Assembly: GCA_021399435.1 (NCBI GenBank) | Contig: JAJTUP010000059.1 | Location: forward strand, 248,001 to 312,000 | Source of the DNA: Diaporthe sp. PMI_573 | Lineage: Eukaryota; Ascomycota; Sordariomycetes; Diaporthales; Diaporthaceae | Direction: 5' to 3' | DNA length: 64,000 nucleotides | Shown: positions 33,925 to 44,939 of the stretch, piece after piece | Position numbering within the stretch: the stretch's first letter is position 1 | Layout of the letters: the number at the start of each line of letters is the position of its first letter | Program-made: the position numbers and the translations under genes | The notes under the pieces: generated by a model | Databases searched by the model: none | What the model saw: the letters and a program-made list of their open reading frames with translations, nothing else | What the model was told of the DNA's origin: nothing

Positions 33925-34970
33925 ATGCTGGCTCAAACATGCGTAGCCGTTCTGGCTTTGTTCAGTCTCGGTCACACTAAACCTACAGCTAAGGTGCTGC
34001 AGTACGATGATGTTATTGTTGCTGATAGTGATGGCTCAATCGTCGTAATGAAGGACTATGAGTACGAGCTCAATGTGGCACGCCAGGCGTTGCAACGCCA
34101 AAAGGTCGACCCCGTCCACGTCACACCCCAAGGAGAAAACCACAAAAGCCAACGCCGATGTGACCAGAGCATAGAATACCAAGTCTTGTCGTCAGTATCA
34201 TTCTTCTATTTCTACGGATCCCCGTCTTTCATGTTTTGGAATGCTCCAGAACGCATCACTTCAGGATCCGTAGCAGGACTAACGTAAATATGTAGTGTAA
34301 GTGGGCATATTAACACAATTGATACCGCTCGGACAGCCAGAGACAGCCGCGTGACGAGCATGCCGTCGGCAAGTTCTCGGTTCATGTCTACCTATTCTTT
34401 AAATCCCTTTACTCTCCATGATGCCGATGGCTGATTTGAATATTACAGGATACGAACTTTAACGACTGGGACGTGGCAATGTCACCAGTCATTGGTAACA
34501 TTGGCTCAACTGGCGCTTCGGTGGCTGTGACCAAGGGATATTCCGTAGCCAACAGTGCCTACGTACGTGGCCCAAATTTCTCGGTTCACATATCTCTAGC
34601 CCAAGAGCACCTAGGCTAAGAACAAATTTAGGGGAATAATGTGATCTCGCGATCCTTCCTAGAGAAGTTGCTCGGCGTGGACATGCCCGGAAAGGGCACT
34701 TGGACTTGGACGACAAGCGACGAGCAGAAGTTTACCTTCCAGGTCCCTCAGGGCCAGTATGGGCTCGTCGTGAGTAACCCTTACGTCCGTCGTGTCACTG
34801 GGAACTATATTTCAGGATGTGTCGACTCACCGAGCTACGAGCCGTGGCAGACAACCACGTACGAGACGCAAGAGTATACCAACATGCAGTGGGTAAAAGG
34901 ACCTATCCGACTTTGCAATAGTACATCCTATCCAGTTCCGTACTGTGTTGGGTCGGGGACACACGCATAG
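33925..34970 (+). CDS. Secreted effector-like protein (Celp0028-type)
   Basis: Starts MLAQTCVAVLALFSLGHT, a clear signal peptide, so the product should be secreted. The proposed model is 33925-34190, a single T at 34296, 34449-34562 and 34632-34970, giving 239 aa. The frame runs YQVLS-DTNFNDWDVAMSP, then VAVTKGYSVANSAY, a Trp/Thr-rich TWTWTTSDEQKFTF, GQYGLVVSNPYVRRVTG and WVKGPIRLCNSTSYPVPYC. The pattern recalls small secreted proteins annotated in Colletotrichum as Celp0028 effector-like; this is from memory, without a search. Four Cys beyond the signal suggest two disulfides. There is no catalytic motif. Introns 1 and 2 are separated by only one nucleotide, so a single composite intron or other splicing is possible. 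Exons 3 and 4 are firm. Confidence 0.75.
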
Positions 34971-35827
34971 AGACAAACCAATCAGGAGATAGATAGCAAC
35001 CCGAGAACTTCTTCACGACTCTGTGAGCCAAGTCGGTGATAAATCCCCGAAAAGCCACTCTGCGGTCTTCCAGACCTGGTCCAGTCTATTGTCCGCGTCC
35101 TATCAATTCGTCAATATTTGCGACAGGTCTGACAGCTCAAGGAACACTTGATCCGGATGGCAAGACTTATTTGGGGTGCCGAATCGCCAGTCTTCAACCA
35201 AGATGCAGCCGGAAAAGGACCAGTGTGTTCTGTAAACTCCGCGACAGCGATTAGTTTCGAACAAAATCTGCACTCTTTTGACCGTTTCCGATGCAGTGCA
35301 TGCCGCGTCGGTCGAGCCACCCAGGTGCTTGCTTACTCACCTCGCACTTCTTGGCATCAAATGGTCACGAAAAACTGGTGGCGGCTGTGGAACAATCTCC
35401 GGAGCGGCAGATGCGGCCGCATGGCGACACTACAGACGGATCCGCTAGCCTGGATCCTGCCCGCAGCGGCCGCCGGCCGTCTTTTGTGAGATTTGAGAAG
35501 CTGGTCCCCGAATAGCATGCTATCTCAGCTCAACTGGTTCTGAGGGCTGCTCTGTTAGCGTTTCATCTAAGCGGGATCCACTCCGCACTCCACGCTGTGA
35601 ACCGGCCGCCCACGATGGTGTACCCCAGTATCGTCGCCGGTAGGAGCTGCATTGTGCCGGTGTCAATTATTCCAAATGACCTTGTCCGAAAAGATATAAG
35701 ATCAAAAGACACCCCTCGATGATGATGATTCCCCCAAGAACAGAGATACCCTCAAGGGAAACAATAGCTACGCTTCGCCCGTCTCTACTTGATCCCATCA
35801 CCAACAGCTGCACTGTCGCTTTCCAAA
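34971..35827. other. Intergenic, 0.86 kb
   Basis: No gene is supported. An AAGATATAAGA element near 35692-35702, about 130 bp before the SDR start, could serve as its TATA box. Confidence 0.5.
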
Positions 35828-36986
35828 ATGTCAACCCCTGAAATCAACAAAGCCTACTTCCTCCCCTCTGATGCAGTCTGGCTCATCACCGGCTGCTCCT
35901 CCGGCCTTGGCCTGGCCCTGGCCCAGCTCATAGCCGCTCATCCAACGCACCGCCTTGTGGCCACTGCCCGCAACCCATCCCAGCTCAAGGACGCCCTCCC
36001 TTCTAATTCCCGCGTGCTAGTCGTTCCGCTGGATGTGAACTCAACCGCCTCTATCACTTCGGCCCTCGACACAATCCTCAAGCATCCCGGCTTTGGGCGA
36101 ATCGATGTCCTAGGTAGGTTCAAGACAGTCACCTTTGCTTTACCCCCCGCTTCCCTTTTACTCTCCCCATTGGGATGTTTTCAAACGGCCCAGGCCTAAC
36201 GAAGTTGTCAGTAAACAACGCCGGCTACGGATTGATGGGCGACACAGAGTCCTCTCTGCCCTACTCTCCTGGGGTGCCAAACTCCTCAGATGAGGAGCAT
36301 TCCAAGGCACGTGGCGTAGTTGAAACCGACTTTTGGGGAACCGCCACAATGACCCTCCATGCAATGCGCATTATGCGTGAAGACAATGCCCAAAATGGCA
36401 AGCAAGGCGGTCTTGTAATACAGATCACTTCCATGGGTGGCTATATAGCTTTCCCTGGTAATGCCTACTACCACGCTGCGAAATTTGCCGTTGAGGGGTT
36501 TACCGAGAGTGTCAGACGCGAGGTCAGGCCCGAGTGGAATGGTAAGGCCTTTCCTTTTTCGACTGTCTCGTACAGACTATTGTGTCGAATGCAGCAGTCA
36601 CTAACAAGGCGATAGTTCATTTCACAATAGCCGAGCCGGGCGGTATTGACACCAACTACGCAACAAGCAGCATGTCAACACTGGCCAAACACCCTGCCTA
36701 TGACGCCCCTGATAGCCCTGCGCGGATGCTCGCGGCCTATGTGGACAATCCTGAAGCTCGCAAGACTTGGTCTCGGCCCGAGGCTATGTCTAAAGCTATC
36801 TATGAAATGGCGTCGCGGGGCAGGCCAGTGCCGGTGAGGTTCCCTCTGGGCGCAGTGGCCTGGGAGGTGCTCAGGGGAAAGGCTGAGAGCACAGTGGAGG
36901 AGTTTGCGGAGAACAGATCATTGAGTGTGGGTGTTGATGGCATTGAACAATTTAAGGACGCCGAAAAGGTGAAAGGCTTGTATTGA
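35828..36986 (+). CDS. Short-chain dehydrogenase/reductase
   Basis: Three exons (35828-36113, 36212-36541, 36616-36986) give 328 aa. The Rossmann glycine motif TGCSSGLG is at about residues 21-28, the structural NNAG follows the first splice junction, and the catalytic Ser169, Tyr182 and Lys186 (ITSMGG, then YHAAK) have the standard spacing. A C-terminal PGGIDTNY segment matches classical SDR substrate-loop positions. Both introns have clear CTAAC branch sites. It should be a soluble NAD(P)(H)-dependent oxidoreductase acting on a small alcohol or ketone; the substrate is not evident. ARNPSQL after the second strand suggests NADPH preference by analogy. Neighbours give no pathway context. Confidence 0.93.
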
Positions 36987-37306
36987 GAAAAGCAAGGCAT
37001 TTGACTTGTCGGAATCAGTATGTGTAATGTGGTGAGAGCGCCGGGTATAGCAGCCAGAAAGCGATGAAGAAAACCAACGATAGTAAAACTGTTTTAACCC
37101 CCTGTCCTTCCGTCAAGTAGATGTAAACCTCAACCACAGTCCGAACACCACCGTTCATTACGTGTCGTCCAATCGTCAGATAGTGTGACGTGAAAGTTAA
37201 TCCTGCCAGAATGGCAAAAAAAAAAAGCCGCAGGAATGGAAGAGGCTAAAGCTCACTGTGTCGTGCAGAACATCACAGGAAAATGGTAATGGTCGAACCC
37301 CAGCAA
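36987..37306. other. Short intergenic region between convergent SDR and aquaporin genes
   Basis: 3' flanks only. An A11 run lies near 37207-37217. No coding frame is seen. Confidence 0.6.
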
Positions 37307-38454
37307 TTAAGCTGCTTCACCCTGCGCCTCGTGGACCCCATTGCTCTCCGCTGGTGGGGATGATTTCTTGGGGGCTGGTTCGTCAACGTGGGGGGATATC
37401 TGATCGAACTCCATCGCCTTGACGAACTTGTAGAATCCGGCCGCGAGCAAGGCGCCAAGGATCGGGCCGATCCAGTAGATCCAGTGGTAGCCGGGAAAAC
37501 CCCCCTTCGTAACAACCGCAGGACCGAACGACCGCGCGGGATTCAGGCTGCCGCCGGTGTACCGGACGCCCCTGTGATACACGTCAGCTTGTTGTTGACA
37601 AGAGAGGGATGGTATGCACACATCAGTTCGCAAATGAACAGAGCCAGTCCAATGCAGACAGGAGCTACAGCGGTCGCTCGGTGCTTCTCGGTGGCAAGCA
37701 TGAAGATGACAAAGACCAGTTCCGCCGTCAGAAATGCCTCAATAAAAAGACCACGAACGACAGAGGTGTCGTCAGCGAGACCAGTCGTAGCAGCGATGCC
37801 ATCGCCAGGCAGGAGACCAATGACAAGAGCGGAGGCAGCAACGCTACCAAGAAGCTGGGCGACAATGACCAAGCCCAGACGGAGCAGACCGAGACCACCA
37901 GTGACGAACATGGCAATGGCAACGGCAGGGTTGAACATGCCGCCCTCAATTCGGAAGAATGCCCTGAAGGAAGAGGTCAGTCTCAGGACCCAAGTTGGGG
38001 ATTGGACACACCAGGTGTTGAATGACAGCATGCCGTACGCAGCCTATCTTTCTGTTGACAGAAAGGGCAGCCCTAGGCCGGGGGCGGTATGGTGCGGGAC
38101 TGCTTACCAAACGTTGACAGCCAGTGAAATACCGAAAGCCAAGGAGATGTAGAGCAGTCTGGCGATATCCACTACTCCAGCCAGGGCTGAAGGGGACGTG
38201 TTGACAGCATGGGTGGCACCCAGGGCGAACTAGGCGAGGTCAGTTCGAAGCCCAGCTTGGACAAGGCAAGCCAAGTGAGGACGGCAAAGGGGTCTCACCA
38301 GAAGGAAGAGAAAGGTCCCAACAAACTCGCTGGTGGCGGCTGCAATGTGCGCTTTGACCGGGGCTGGGAAACGCTGACCAAGAGGCTGCGAGATCAGAGC
38401 CTCTCCATTAGAGTCGGGGCCAGACCCGGATCCCCTCTGCCAAGGAGGAGGCAT
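37307..38454 (-). CDS. Aquaporin (MIP family) water/solute channel
   Basis: Four exons (38454-38299, 38229-38108, 37963-37622, 37571-37307) give 294 aa. Six hydrophobic segments are interrupted by two NPA half-helices, [13 protein letters not shown] and [12 protein letters not shown], the second with the conserved Arg. Both NPA boxes are canonical and the loop before the second is short, so this resembles orthodox fungal aquaporins more than the longer Fps1-type aquaglyceroporins; that reading is tentative. The N-terminus is cytosolic and Pro/Gly-rich, the C-terminus Pro/Ser/Glu-rich. It should sit in the plasma or vacuolar membrane and pass water, perhaps other small neutral solutes. Convergent with the SDR gene. 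Confidence 0.93.
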
Positions 38455-39073
38455 GGTGGCCGGTTGGCTGGGAAGAGGTATGAACTGGATGGGATGTTGG
38501 TGGCTCAGACGGGAAGGATGAGATAGAGTGGTTGGTCACTGTGCAGTGACTGATGCTGACGAGATGGCAGTAGCTGGAGAAACGGGTTTTGAGATGCTCT
38601 TGGTTCCGGCCACAAGACAAAAAGGATCAGATATCAGAGGAGAGAGACTGCTGACCGTTGAGTGCTGGAGACGATGGAGTTGGGATAAGAGGACGTCCAT
38701 CAGAGAAGAAGAAGAAGAAGACACGGGCAGAGAGGAGCATGGACTTTTCCAAGGGCCATCCAGTGTTATGACGGACGGCCTTTGGTCAACACTCTGGGAG
38801 GAAGGTGCGATGCGAGGAGGCAGAGGGAGGGAGGCACGACAGTGATCCGACGCAACTAGCAACCTTGGAAGTGCAGGAGCAAGGGCAGATCCCGACGAGG
38901 CAGGAACCGCACTGCATCCCCACGAATCAACCACGGAGAGAGAAGGAGACAAGCCATGCCTGCAGTCGCCGTGAGCAACCCCATGTCCTCCGCATTGCGC
39001 CTCTGCTTCCCCCATGAGGCCTGTTCCACCGTGACTGCCTGGATGTAGATGTCATGGGCACGATCACACAGGT

Positions 39074-39075
<2 letters not shown>

Positions 39076-39104
<29 letters not shown>
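39076..39104. repeat. A29 homopolymer tract
   Basis: Twenty-nine consecutive A residues on the plus strand, by far the longest homopolymer in the window. No retroposed gene body is recognisable next to it. Confidence 0.95.
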
Positions 39105-39108
<4 letters not shown>

Positions 39109-39684
39109 ACCAAATTGTGCACGTGCGCGTGGGTGTGATGGTGTGATGGTGTGAATATCGCGAGACAAGCTGAGAGCACATTCCCGGCACACAGCCCGAA
39201 ACGATTCGTTCAGACCAAGAGGACAACTGTTCAGGCTTCACAAGCACGGGCTTCGATCTGACACTAACAACCGCGACGAGTAGAATGCTTTCCTGACCAG
39301 TCTGGGCATATAATAAGCAACGCGTTGGGGCCACAAACGCAATTGCGAGACCCGATCTGGCGTCACCTGATGCTGGGTAGCTGTTGCCAGGATAGTCTTC
39401 CCTTGTTGTCCTTACACAGCGTATACATCCATGGTCGGAAGTCGCCGAGACTTCGACGTCTCTTGTCAACCAGATCCAAGGAAGCCGGAGATGGGGGGCG
39501 CCGGCCAGAAGCTTTGTGCGGAGTCGGCTGCCTGGCCATTTGCCTCGAAGGACGACCTCCTCCATTGACATGGTCAAGCTGCACGTGCAAGCCCGCCAGA
39601 ACTCTTTCAATGCTGCCCCAAACCCATGCGGGCAGGGAGGGACATTTTGCTGGAGCACGGCAAGGCCCGTCCAGCACCGTTGGC

Positions 39685-39732
39685 ACCGACATTGGCCGTG
39701 ACACTGGCCGTGACACTGGCCGTGACAATGGA
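39685..39732. repeat. Four-unit 12-bp tandem repeat
   Basis: Four head-to-tail copies of CGTGACACTGGC, the two central ones perfect and the outer two with one to three changes. Confidence 0.9.
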
Positions 39733-41738
39733 CGTCCTGTCATGTCCACAGAACGGCTCCAACGATACACAGGCTCTCGGAACAGGTCCGCCACAAGATT
39801 TCAGCACGCGCACACTCGTCGACCACGGCCGATCGATGCTGGGCCTTGATCGCTGTCGTCCGAGGTTCCCAGATGTCTCGTTGCACCATCAGTATCTCTC
39901 TTTCCGACCGCCAGTAGTGAAGGCTAAGGGGGGATCGCAGCGGACGGTCTTCGATCCCGTGCAGATGATCTCTGCGGCCAGGAACATCATCGATCGTGGC
40001 TTGCATCTTATCGCTCTACCATCCGTATAGGGGAGCACTAGCTACGACCGGATGGCCGGCCTGTTCCGCCGGAGAAACTGGTCCTTGAGTGCGACACGAT
40101 GTCGTCCCTGTCAGCGACTTCTTGAGCGGCTACCTATCTGCGAGGCACCTGCCCGCCGCACACGCAACCTCATCCGATGCAGGTTCCCGCCTAAAGGGTC
40201 CCGCTGCTCGGGCGGTTCTCAGCCATCTGTTGCCAATGCCGGGGCATTCTGGGTCCTCTTACACACTACTCCACCCAGCATCTCACCTGCAATGATCTGC
40301 AAAGCGTATTTAGTAACAGTGCCCTATAAGAGCCCATGACCTGCAATCTCGCACGGCATCGTGTTGTGCAGACAACCCACATCCATGTCCATCGATCCAA
40401 CATGTTCCTACCCAAGCACAGGCGTTCAAGCCTTGATGAGAGCAGAACAAGCGGGGATGCCGAGCAGGGTGTGTAACCAATGTCTCGCTTACGAGGAGAT
40501 GATGTCCCGGGATAGTTGGCGGCATGGGATGAATGCATTGGCAACTGCTAGTTTCAGAGAACAGCCACGCATCCGCGGCCAGCACCAGGTCTCGGAATGC
40601 TTTCCCGCCGTTCGCTGCTCGGCGTCCTGTCTCGTGGGACCCGAGATGCTGGCGAATGATAGCCGAGTTGGGCCCAAACAACATTGCTGTGCACCCAGAA
40701 TCGAGGCTCACAAGTGGTGACGACCAATGGTGGAGCTGTCTACCTAAGACCTGGGCGGATTTGTTGTGCACCTTGGAACGATCCCGCCACTTGCCGTGCC
40801 GCCTCGCCCCACAGGGCTGGAAGGCATCGTTGTGAGCTTGCCAATGATGTTGGAGTGTAGACGGGCGGGCAAACACTTGTTGCCTCGTCCAACCACGACA
40901 GGCTTGGGGGTGGGTTGGGACATTAACACTCCCCACAGCAGGGGAGACCTTCGCCAGGGCTAGCTGACAACCCTGGGAACCGAGCAGAGAGCGCCGACTC
41001 GAAACAAGAAAGGGGCGGTGTCCAGCGGACGGGGTTTAATGAGGCTATGTCGACTGAGAGGTTGTCGAATAGCCGTTGGCCTTTGAGCCGACGTTGGCCA
41101 AGTACATGTTCTGTTTTGAGCCGCTGACGACGTTTGGGCTCGGCGGCCTGCAGGGTCCGATTTCAGAGGACTGAGGACCCCTGCTGTTTGGCTCAGAAAC
41201 AACGCTGCGTCATTCTAGGCCAATGAAGCTTGCCCTCCCAAACTGGTGAGCCGAGGGCCCTGATTCTGGCCAACTTGTTCCTGATCTCATCCTCTCGACT
41301 TTCGGTTTCATCCCCACAATGACCATCTCCCGGGTCTCGATACGACTCGCTTCTCGCCACGCTGGGATTGATACGATTTCGCCTTGTCCGTGTGCTTGGC
41401 TGGAGGCCAGCAGGAACAAGGCAGCATCCCTGGAATGACCATCTTCGAGTCGGGGGCAGAGCCGTCCTAGCAGGAGCCGGCAGTGTCGTCCCGGCTGCTC
41501 ATGACCCAAGGGATGTGGATACCAACTGAGGCGCTCTCGCCAATGTCATTCGCGTTGCCGCGCGCATACCCTGCTGTCTCCTAACGCGGAGAAGAGGGGA
41601 GCCCATGATGTGGCCAGACCAGGGCCAGGGGAACTTACGACGTGGTGTCCGGACCTGATGCCCATTTCGAATATGCAGTCAAGTGGACATGAAGTCATGT
41701 CGGGATGATATCGGGACCTCAAGTGAGCTCCCCAAGAT

Positions 41739-41746
41739 ATAAAGGA
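41739..41746 (+). promoter_or_regulatory. Probable TATA box (GATATAAA)
   Basis: A GATATAAAGG element sits about 180 bp before the ATG at 41922. A C/A-rich, G-poor stretch typical of fungal leaders lies between them. Confidence 0.5.
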
Positions 41747-41921
41747 AGCGGTCGAGACCGCGTAGCTAACTCACCAAGCATCTCTGCATCATCACCACGA
41801 CTGCCAACAGCTCACACCGCCGCCACCTCTCAACAGACATCCTTCTCGCCCAGACACTTCCATCGCTTACTGCCACTATCTGCCAGTAGGAAAAACCCTC
41901 AGTCCTTAGACCCCACCCAAA

Positions 41922-42278
41922 ATGGATTCTTTTTACGACATGAAAAACAACAACACCGCCTACAGCAGCGAGTCCAAGCTCAACGCCAGCTCCAACCCGG
42001 ACTCCAAGCACGATGCCTCCAAGATGGGCCAGACCAGCTCAAGCCGTAACCCCCGTCGCAGGGCAAGCAAGTCCTCCTACTTTGGCCACCGCGCCAAGCA
42101 GCCATCGGGCAGCAGCTTCTCTTCCTCTTCTGACAAGAGCGAATACAACTGGCCTTTTACTGGCGAAGACGGCCCCACTGGCTCCAACCACGGCAGCGTC
42201 TTTGCACCCCCGGCCAACGAGTGCACCCCATCACAACAGATACTTCTGAGGGAAATCGGGGCAGCACTGACACTGTGA
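41922..42278 (+). CDS. Small Ser/Asn-rich protein, uncharacterised
   Basis: A single exon encodes 118 aa, starting MDSFYDMKNNNTAYSSESK in a favourable context (CCAAAATGG). The sequence is hydrophilic, Ser/Asn/Lys-rich, and contains a basic patch (SSRNPRRRASKSSYFGHR) whose RRAS is a typical kinase target. The C-terminus (APPANECTPSQQILLREI) is more ordered. No signal peptide, membrane helix or known domain is visible. A TATA-like element and a C/A-rich leader upstream support transcription. It resembles small, disordered proteins common in filamentous ascomycetes, but no function can be given. Confidence 0.5.
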   Translation: MDSFYDMKNNNTAYSSESKLNASSNPDSKHDASKMGQTSSSRNPRRRASKSSYFGHRAKQPSGSSFSSSSDKSEYNWPFTGEDGPTGSNHGSVFAPPANECTPSQQILLREIGAALTL

Positions 42279-43262
42279 TGCCCTTGCACACCATCATCGT
42301 TGCTTTTCATCCCGGTCGTCACCGCCCGCGCCGGCCGTCACAGCCTAGACGAGATAACAACCTGAAGGATGATGTTATCACCACGGCTTGTGGGATTCGC
42401 GGCGAGGACACGGTTGGATGGTCCATATTTCTTTGCCTGTGGGAGTGCCATGATAGGCCCCAAGATTGTCTGATGTATTTTAGCGAAGCGTTCAGTTACC
42501 CTGCGTTTATTTAATCCCACCTTCGAGGCTGGATTCCCTCTGCATCCTCCGGCTGTGAAATCGTAGCCACATGTCAATTCGCTGGGGAGGCTGGAAATGT
42601 GTGTGAATGTCATTTATTTCCTATGGCTAGCCACTAGCCAGTGAGTTTTGGGTACATTTCTTCCCTCATCGGTTTCAATGTGCCTGCCTCGAAGGCTTGG
42701 CCCAGAACCGTGATCTGGCCTCGTGGGTACCCCAGTGCGCACCAGCGCCTGCACATTTCCAGTTCGAGCAGAGCTCTCATGGGCTTCAGCCCCATTGGAG
42801 GGCCACGGGTCTTTTTCCATTTTGGAGCAACTCGCATGCTGCTACCAAGTCCCACCCATTCGTACAAAACAATCACATGCCCTCGCTATCGTGCAAAAAG
42901 GCCATTCGGTTACGGCAACGGCACCCCTCCGTGAGACAAAGGAAAGTGCTATTTCGGCGTGAATACGCAAGTGCTTGCACTCTCTGTGCTGTTGATCAGC
43001 TCTCGCTCATTAGAGGCTGAGGATGCAATCTGTAAGATGGCAGGTATTGGATGGATGCTCAGTTGACATCGGCCCCGTGCTCCTAAACAGGATAGAAGCT
43101 TCCTAGCTACCAGGAAAACCGCGAATAAGGCTGTCACTCTGAGCTTGTCAGCGTCAGATTGGTGGAGCTCAGGAACCATCGATACCGAGCTGTGACACAT
43201 TTTTGGGAGTCCTTGACTTGCTGGGGGTTGCAAGCTCGTTGATGGGTTGGTTCGAGACCCAA
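42279..43262. other. Intergenic, about 1 kb
   Basis: It holds the 3' flanks of the small protein gene and of TAM41. Several short frames exist but none looks like protein. A T-arm-like stretch at 43249 was examined and rejected as tRNA. Confidence 0.55.
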
Positions 43263-44939
43263 TCACTCCTTCTTCTCCGTCTTGTCAGCCTTGGGCTCTG
43301 AGGCGGTCTCCTTCGCCTTGTCGGCGTCGTTCTTCTCGCCCGCATCCTTGGTCGTCGGTGATGCCGCCTTCTTTTGGCCCGCGCGGTACTTCTCGATCTT
43401 CTCCCACACGTACCCAAAGCTCTTCCTCACGCCGCCGGTCAGCAGGCCTTTCAAGCTCTGCGTGGTGCTGGGCCACCCTATCGTCTGCTTGATGACGCGG
43501 CGAACGTTCTTCCTAAGCTCCGCGGGATCATCCTGCGCGATCCTCGTCTCGAACCCGCCGCCCCGCGCCCCGCCCGCGCCACCCGCCGCCCGCTTCTTGG
43601 TTGATGACGACGCGTCGGCCGCCATCATCTCGTCGAACTCGAGCTGCGGGATCGCGAACTTCTTCTGGTACTGGAAGTACAGCCGCGAGCGGAACGCCTT
43701 GGGCAGCCTGCGGACCATGTTGCCGCGCTTGATTGGGTCCATGTCCTGCTGCAGCTTCAGGTTCGCACCCTCGTCCCACTCCCAGTGGGGCTCGGTGCAG
43801 CGCGGGTCGTCAAACTCGACGTTGGACAGGTTCTCGATGAGTGGGGTGTACAGGCGCCGGAAGTTGGGCAGGTTGTTGCCGACGATGTTGCTCACTTTCT
43901 GCGGGTTCTCAGTGGGCAGCGTCATGCGCGGGTCTCCGAGGTAGCTGATGCCCGCGATGGTGTTGTACAACTCCAGCTCCGTGAAGCGGCCCGGGAGCAG
44001 CAGGAGGGCGGTGCGCAGCGCCGAGATGAGGTTGATCTGGTTGGCGAGGCGCACGCGGGCGTCGTCGCGGAGGATCTTGACGGGCTTGTGCAGCCGGCCG
44101 GCCAGGTACAGCGTGTCCCATTCGGTCAGGTCATGGCACAGGGCATCGATGTTGACCACGCCGTACTTGATGAGGATGCCATTGACCACGACGTGCGTGT
44201 TGAAGTACACGCCCGCGCCCATCTTGTCCTGCACATAGGACACGGCACCAGAGCCCAGGCTAGCCAGTCCACTGTAGTGAGCCCGGTGCTGGTTGATGTT
44301 CAGGCTATGCCAGTGCTGGGTGAAAGTGACGCCGAAGATGAAATCGATCATCTTGGGAGTGCCATCCTGGGCTTTCTGAACAGCAGGAGGGGCCTTGGGG
44401 TGGACGCGTGCGATCTCCTCGGGCGAGGCAACACGGCCGTCAGGCTTGCTCTGCGGAAAGACGCCGGAGCCGTACGCGAAGCAGTAGCGGACGGGCGCGC
44501 GGAACTGCCAGGGGATCTGGCGCAAGGCCTCCTTGAACTCTGCATTGATGACGATGTGCTGGTTGACGCCGAAGTTCTTGTGCGGAAGCTCCTTGAAGTT
44601 CTTGATGTTCCAGTTGGGATTGGCCTCCCAGTCCTCGTCGAAGTCGTTGAACGACGAGTTGGCAGAGGAGCTAGAACCGCTGGACCTGTGGATCTTTGAG
44701 GTCGCGGACGGGTTTCCGGCGGCGCTCTGGTCTTGTCCCTTGACGCCCTCATTGGCGCCCTCCTGCACGGCATCCAAGAGAGACTTGGACTCGCCCTCGG
44801 CCTTGCTCTTGTCCTGACCTTCTCGGACGTAGCTGCTCGCGGTGAAGGAACGGTGGGCGGCAGAAATGGCTTGGGGTCGGCGGTAGGGGTGCTGTTGAGC
44901 TCTCGAGGGTAGCACCGGGCGCGCCGATGTGCTGCGCAT
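43263..44939 (-). CDS. TAM41: Mitochondrial CDP-diacylglycerol synthase Tam41
   Basis: One exon, 558 aa. The first 35 residues (MRSTSARPVLPSRAQQHPYRR onward) are Arg/Ser/Ala-rich without acids, a mitochondrial presequence. A Ser/Gly/Asp linker to about residue 120 precedes the nucleotidyltransferase core: YCFAYGSGVFPQ, a GTPKMIDFIFGV segment with the catalytic acidic residue, HWHSLNINQHRAHYS, and KYGVVNIDALCHDL. The enzyme makes CDP-diacylglycerol from phosphatidic acid and CTP at the inner membrane, the first step to cardiolipin. After the conserved KQTIGWPSTTQSLKGLLTGG helix comes a Lys/Ala/Glu tail. The protein is longer than the yeast form of about 385 aa because of its low-complexity ends and a Gly/Arg-rich insert near AGGAGGARGGG. 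Confidence 0.96.
   Translation of the reverse strand: MRSTSARPVLPSRAQQHPYRRPQAISAAHRSFTASSYVREGQDKSKAEGESKSLLDAVQEGANEGVKGQDQSAAGNPSATSKIHRSSGSSSSANSSFNDFDEDWEANPNWNIKNFKELPHKNFGVNQHIVINAEFKEALRQIPWQFRAPVRYCFAYGSGVFPQSKPDGRVASPEEIARVHPKAPPAVQKAQDGTPKMIDFIFGVTFTQHWHSLNINQHRAHYSGLASLGSGAVSYVQDKMGAGVYFNTHVVVNGILIKYGVVNIDALCHDLTEWDTLYLAGRLHKPVKILRDDARVRLANQINLISALRTALLLLPGRFTELELYNTIAGISYLGDPRMTLPTENPQKVSNIVGNNLPNFRRLYTPLIENLSNVEFDDPRCTEPHWEWDEGANLKLQQDMDPIKRGNMVRRLPKAFRSRLYFQYQKKFAIPQLEFDEMMAADASSSTKKRAAGGAGGARGGGFETRIAQDDPAELRKNVRRVIKQTIGWPSTTQSLKGLLTGGVRKSFGYVWEKIEKYRAGQKKAASPTTKDAGEKNDADKAKETASEPKADKTEKKE

Larger units (their letters stand above)
38455..41921. other. Gene-poor region, 3.5 kb
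   Basis: Frames on both strands are short, shift often, and lack protein-like composition; I support no gene. It contains an A29 tract, a GTGTGATG repeat near 39128-39155 and a 12-bp tandem repeat. The right end holds the promoter of the small protein gene at 41922. Confidence 0.55.

Noticed and set aside
38927..39658. A 243-codon minus-strand frame containing a poly-Phe run
   Set aside because: The Phe run is only the A29 tract read in reverse; the rest has no protein character.
43240..43265. A GGTTCGAGACCC B-box-like stretch on the plus strand
   Set aside because: No A box or cloverleaf lies upstream, and the stem pairing is incomplete; it is next to the TAM41 stop.
43785..44699. A 304-codon open frame on the plus strand
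   Set aside because: Antisense shadow of TAM41, which has clear domains and a presequence.
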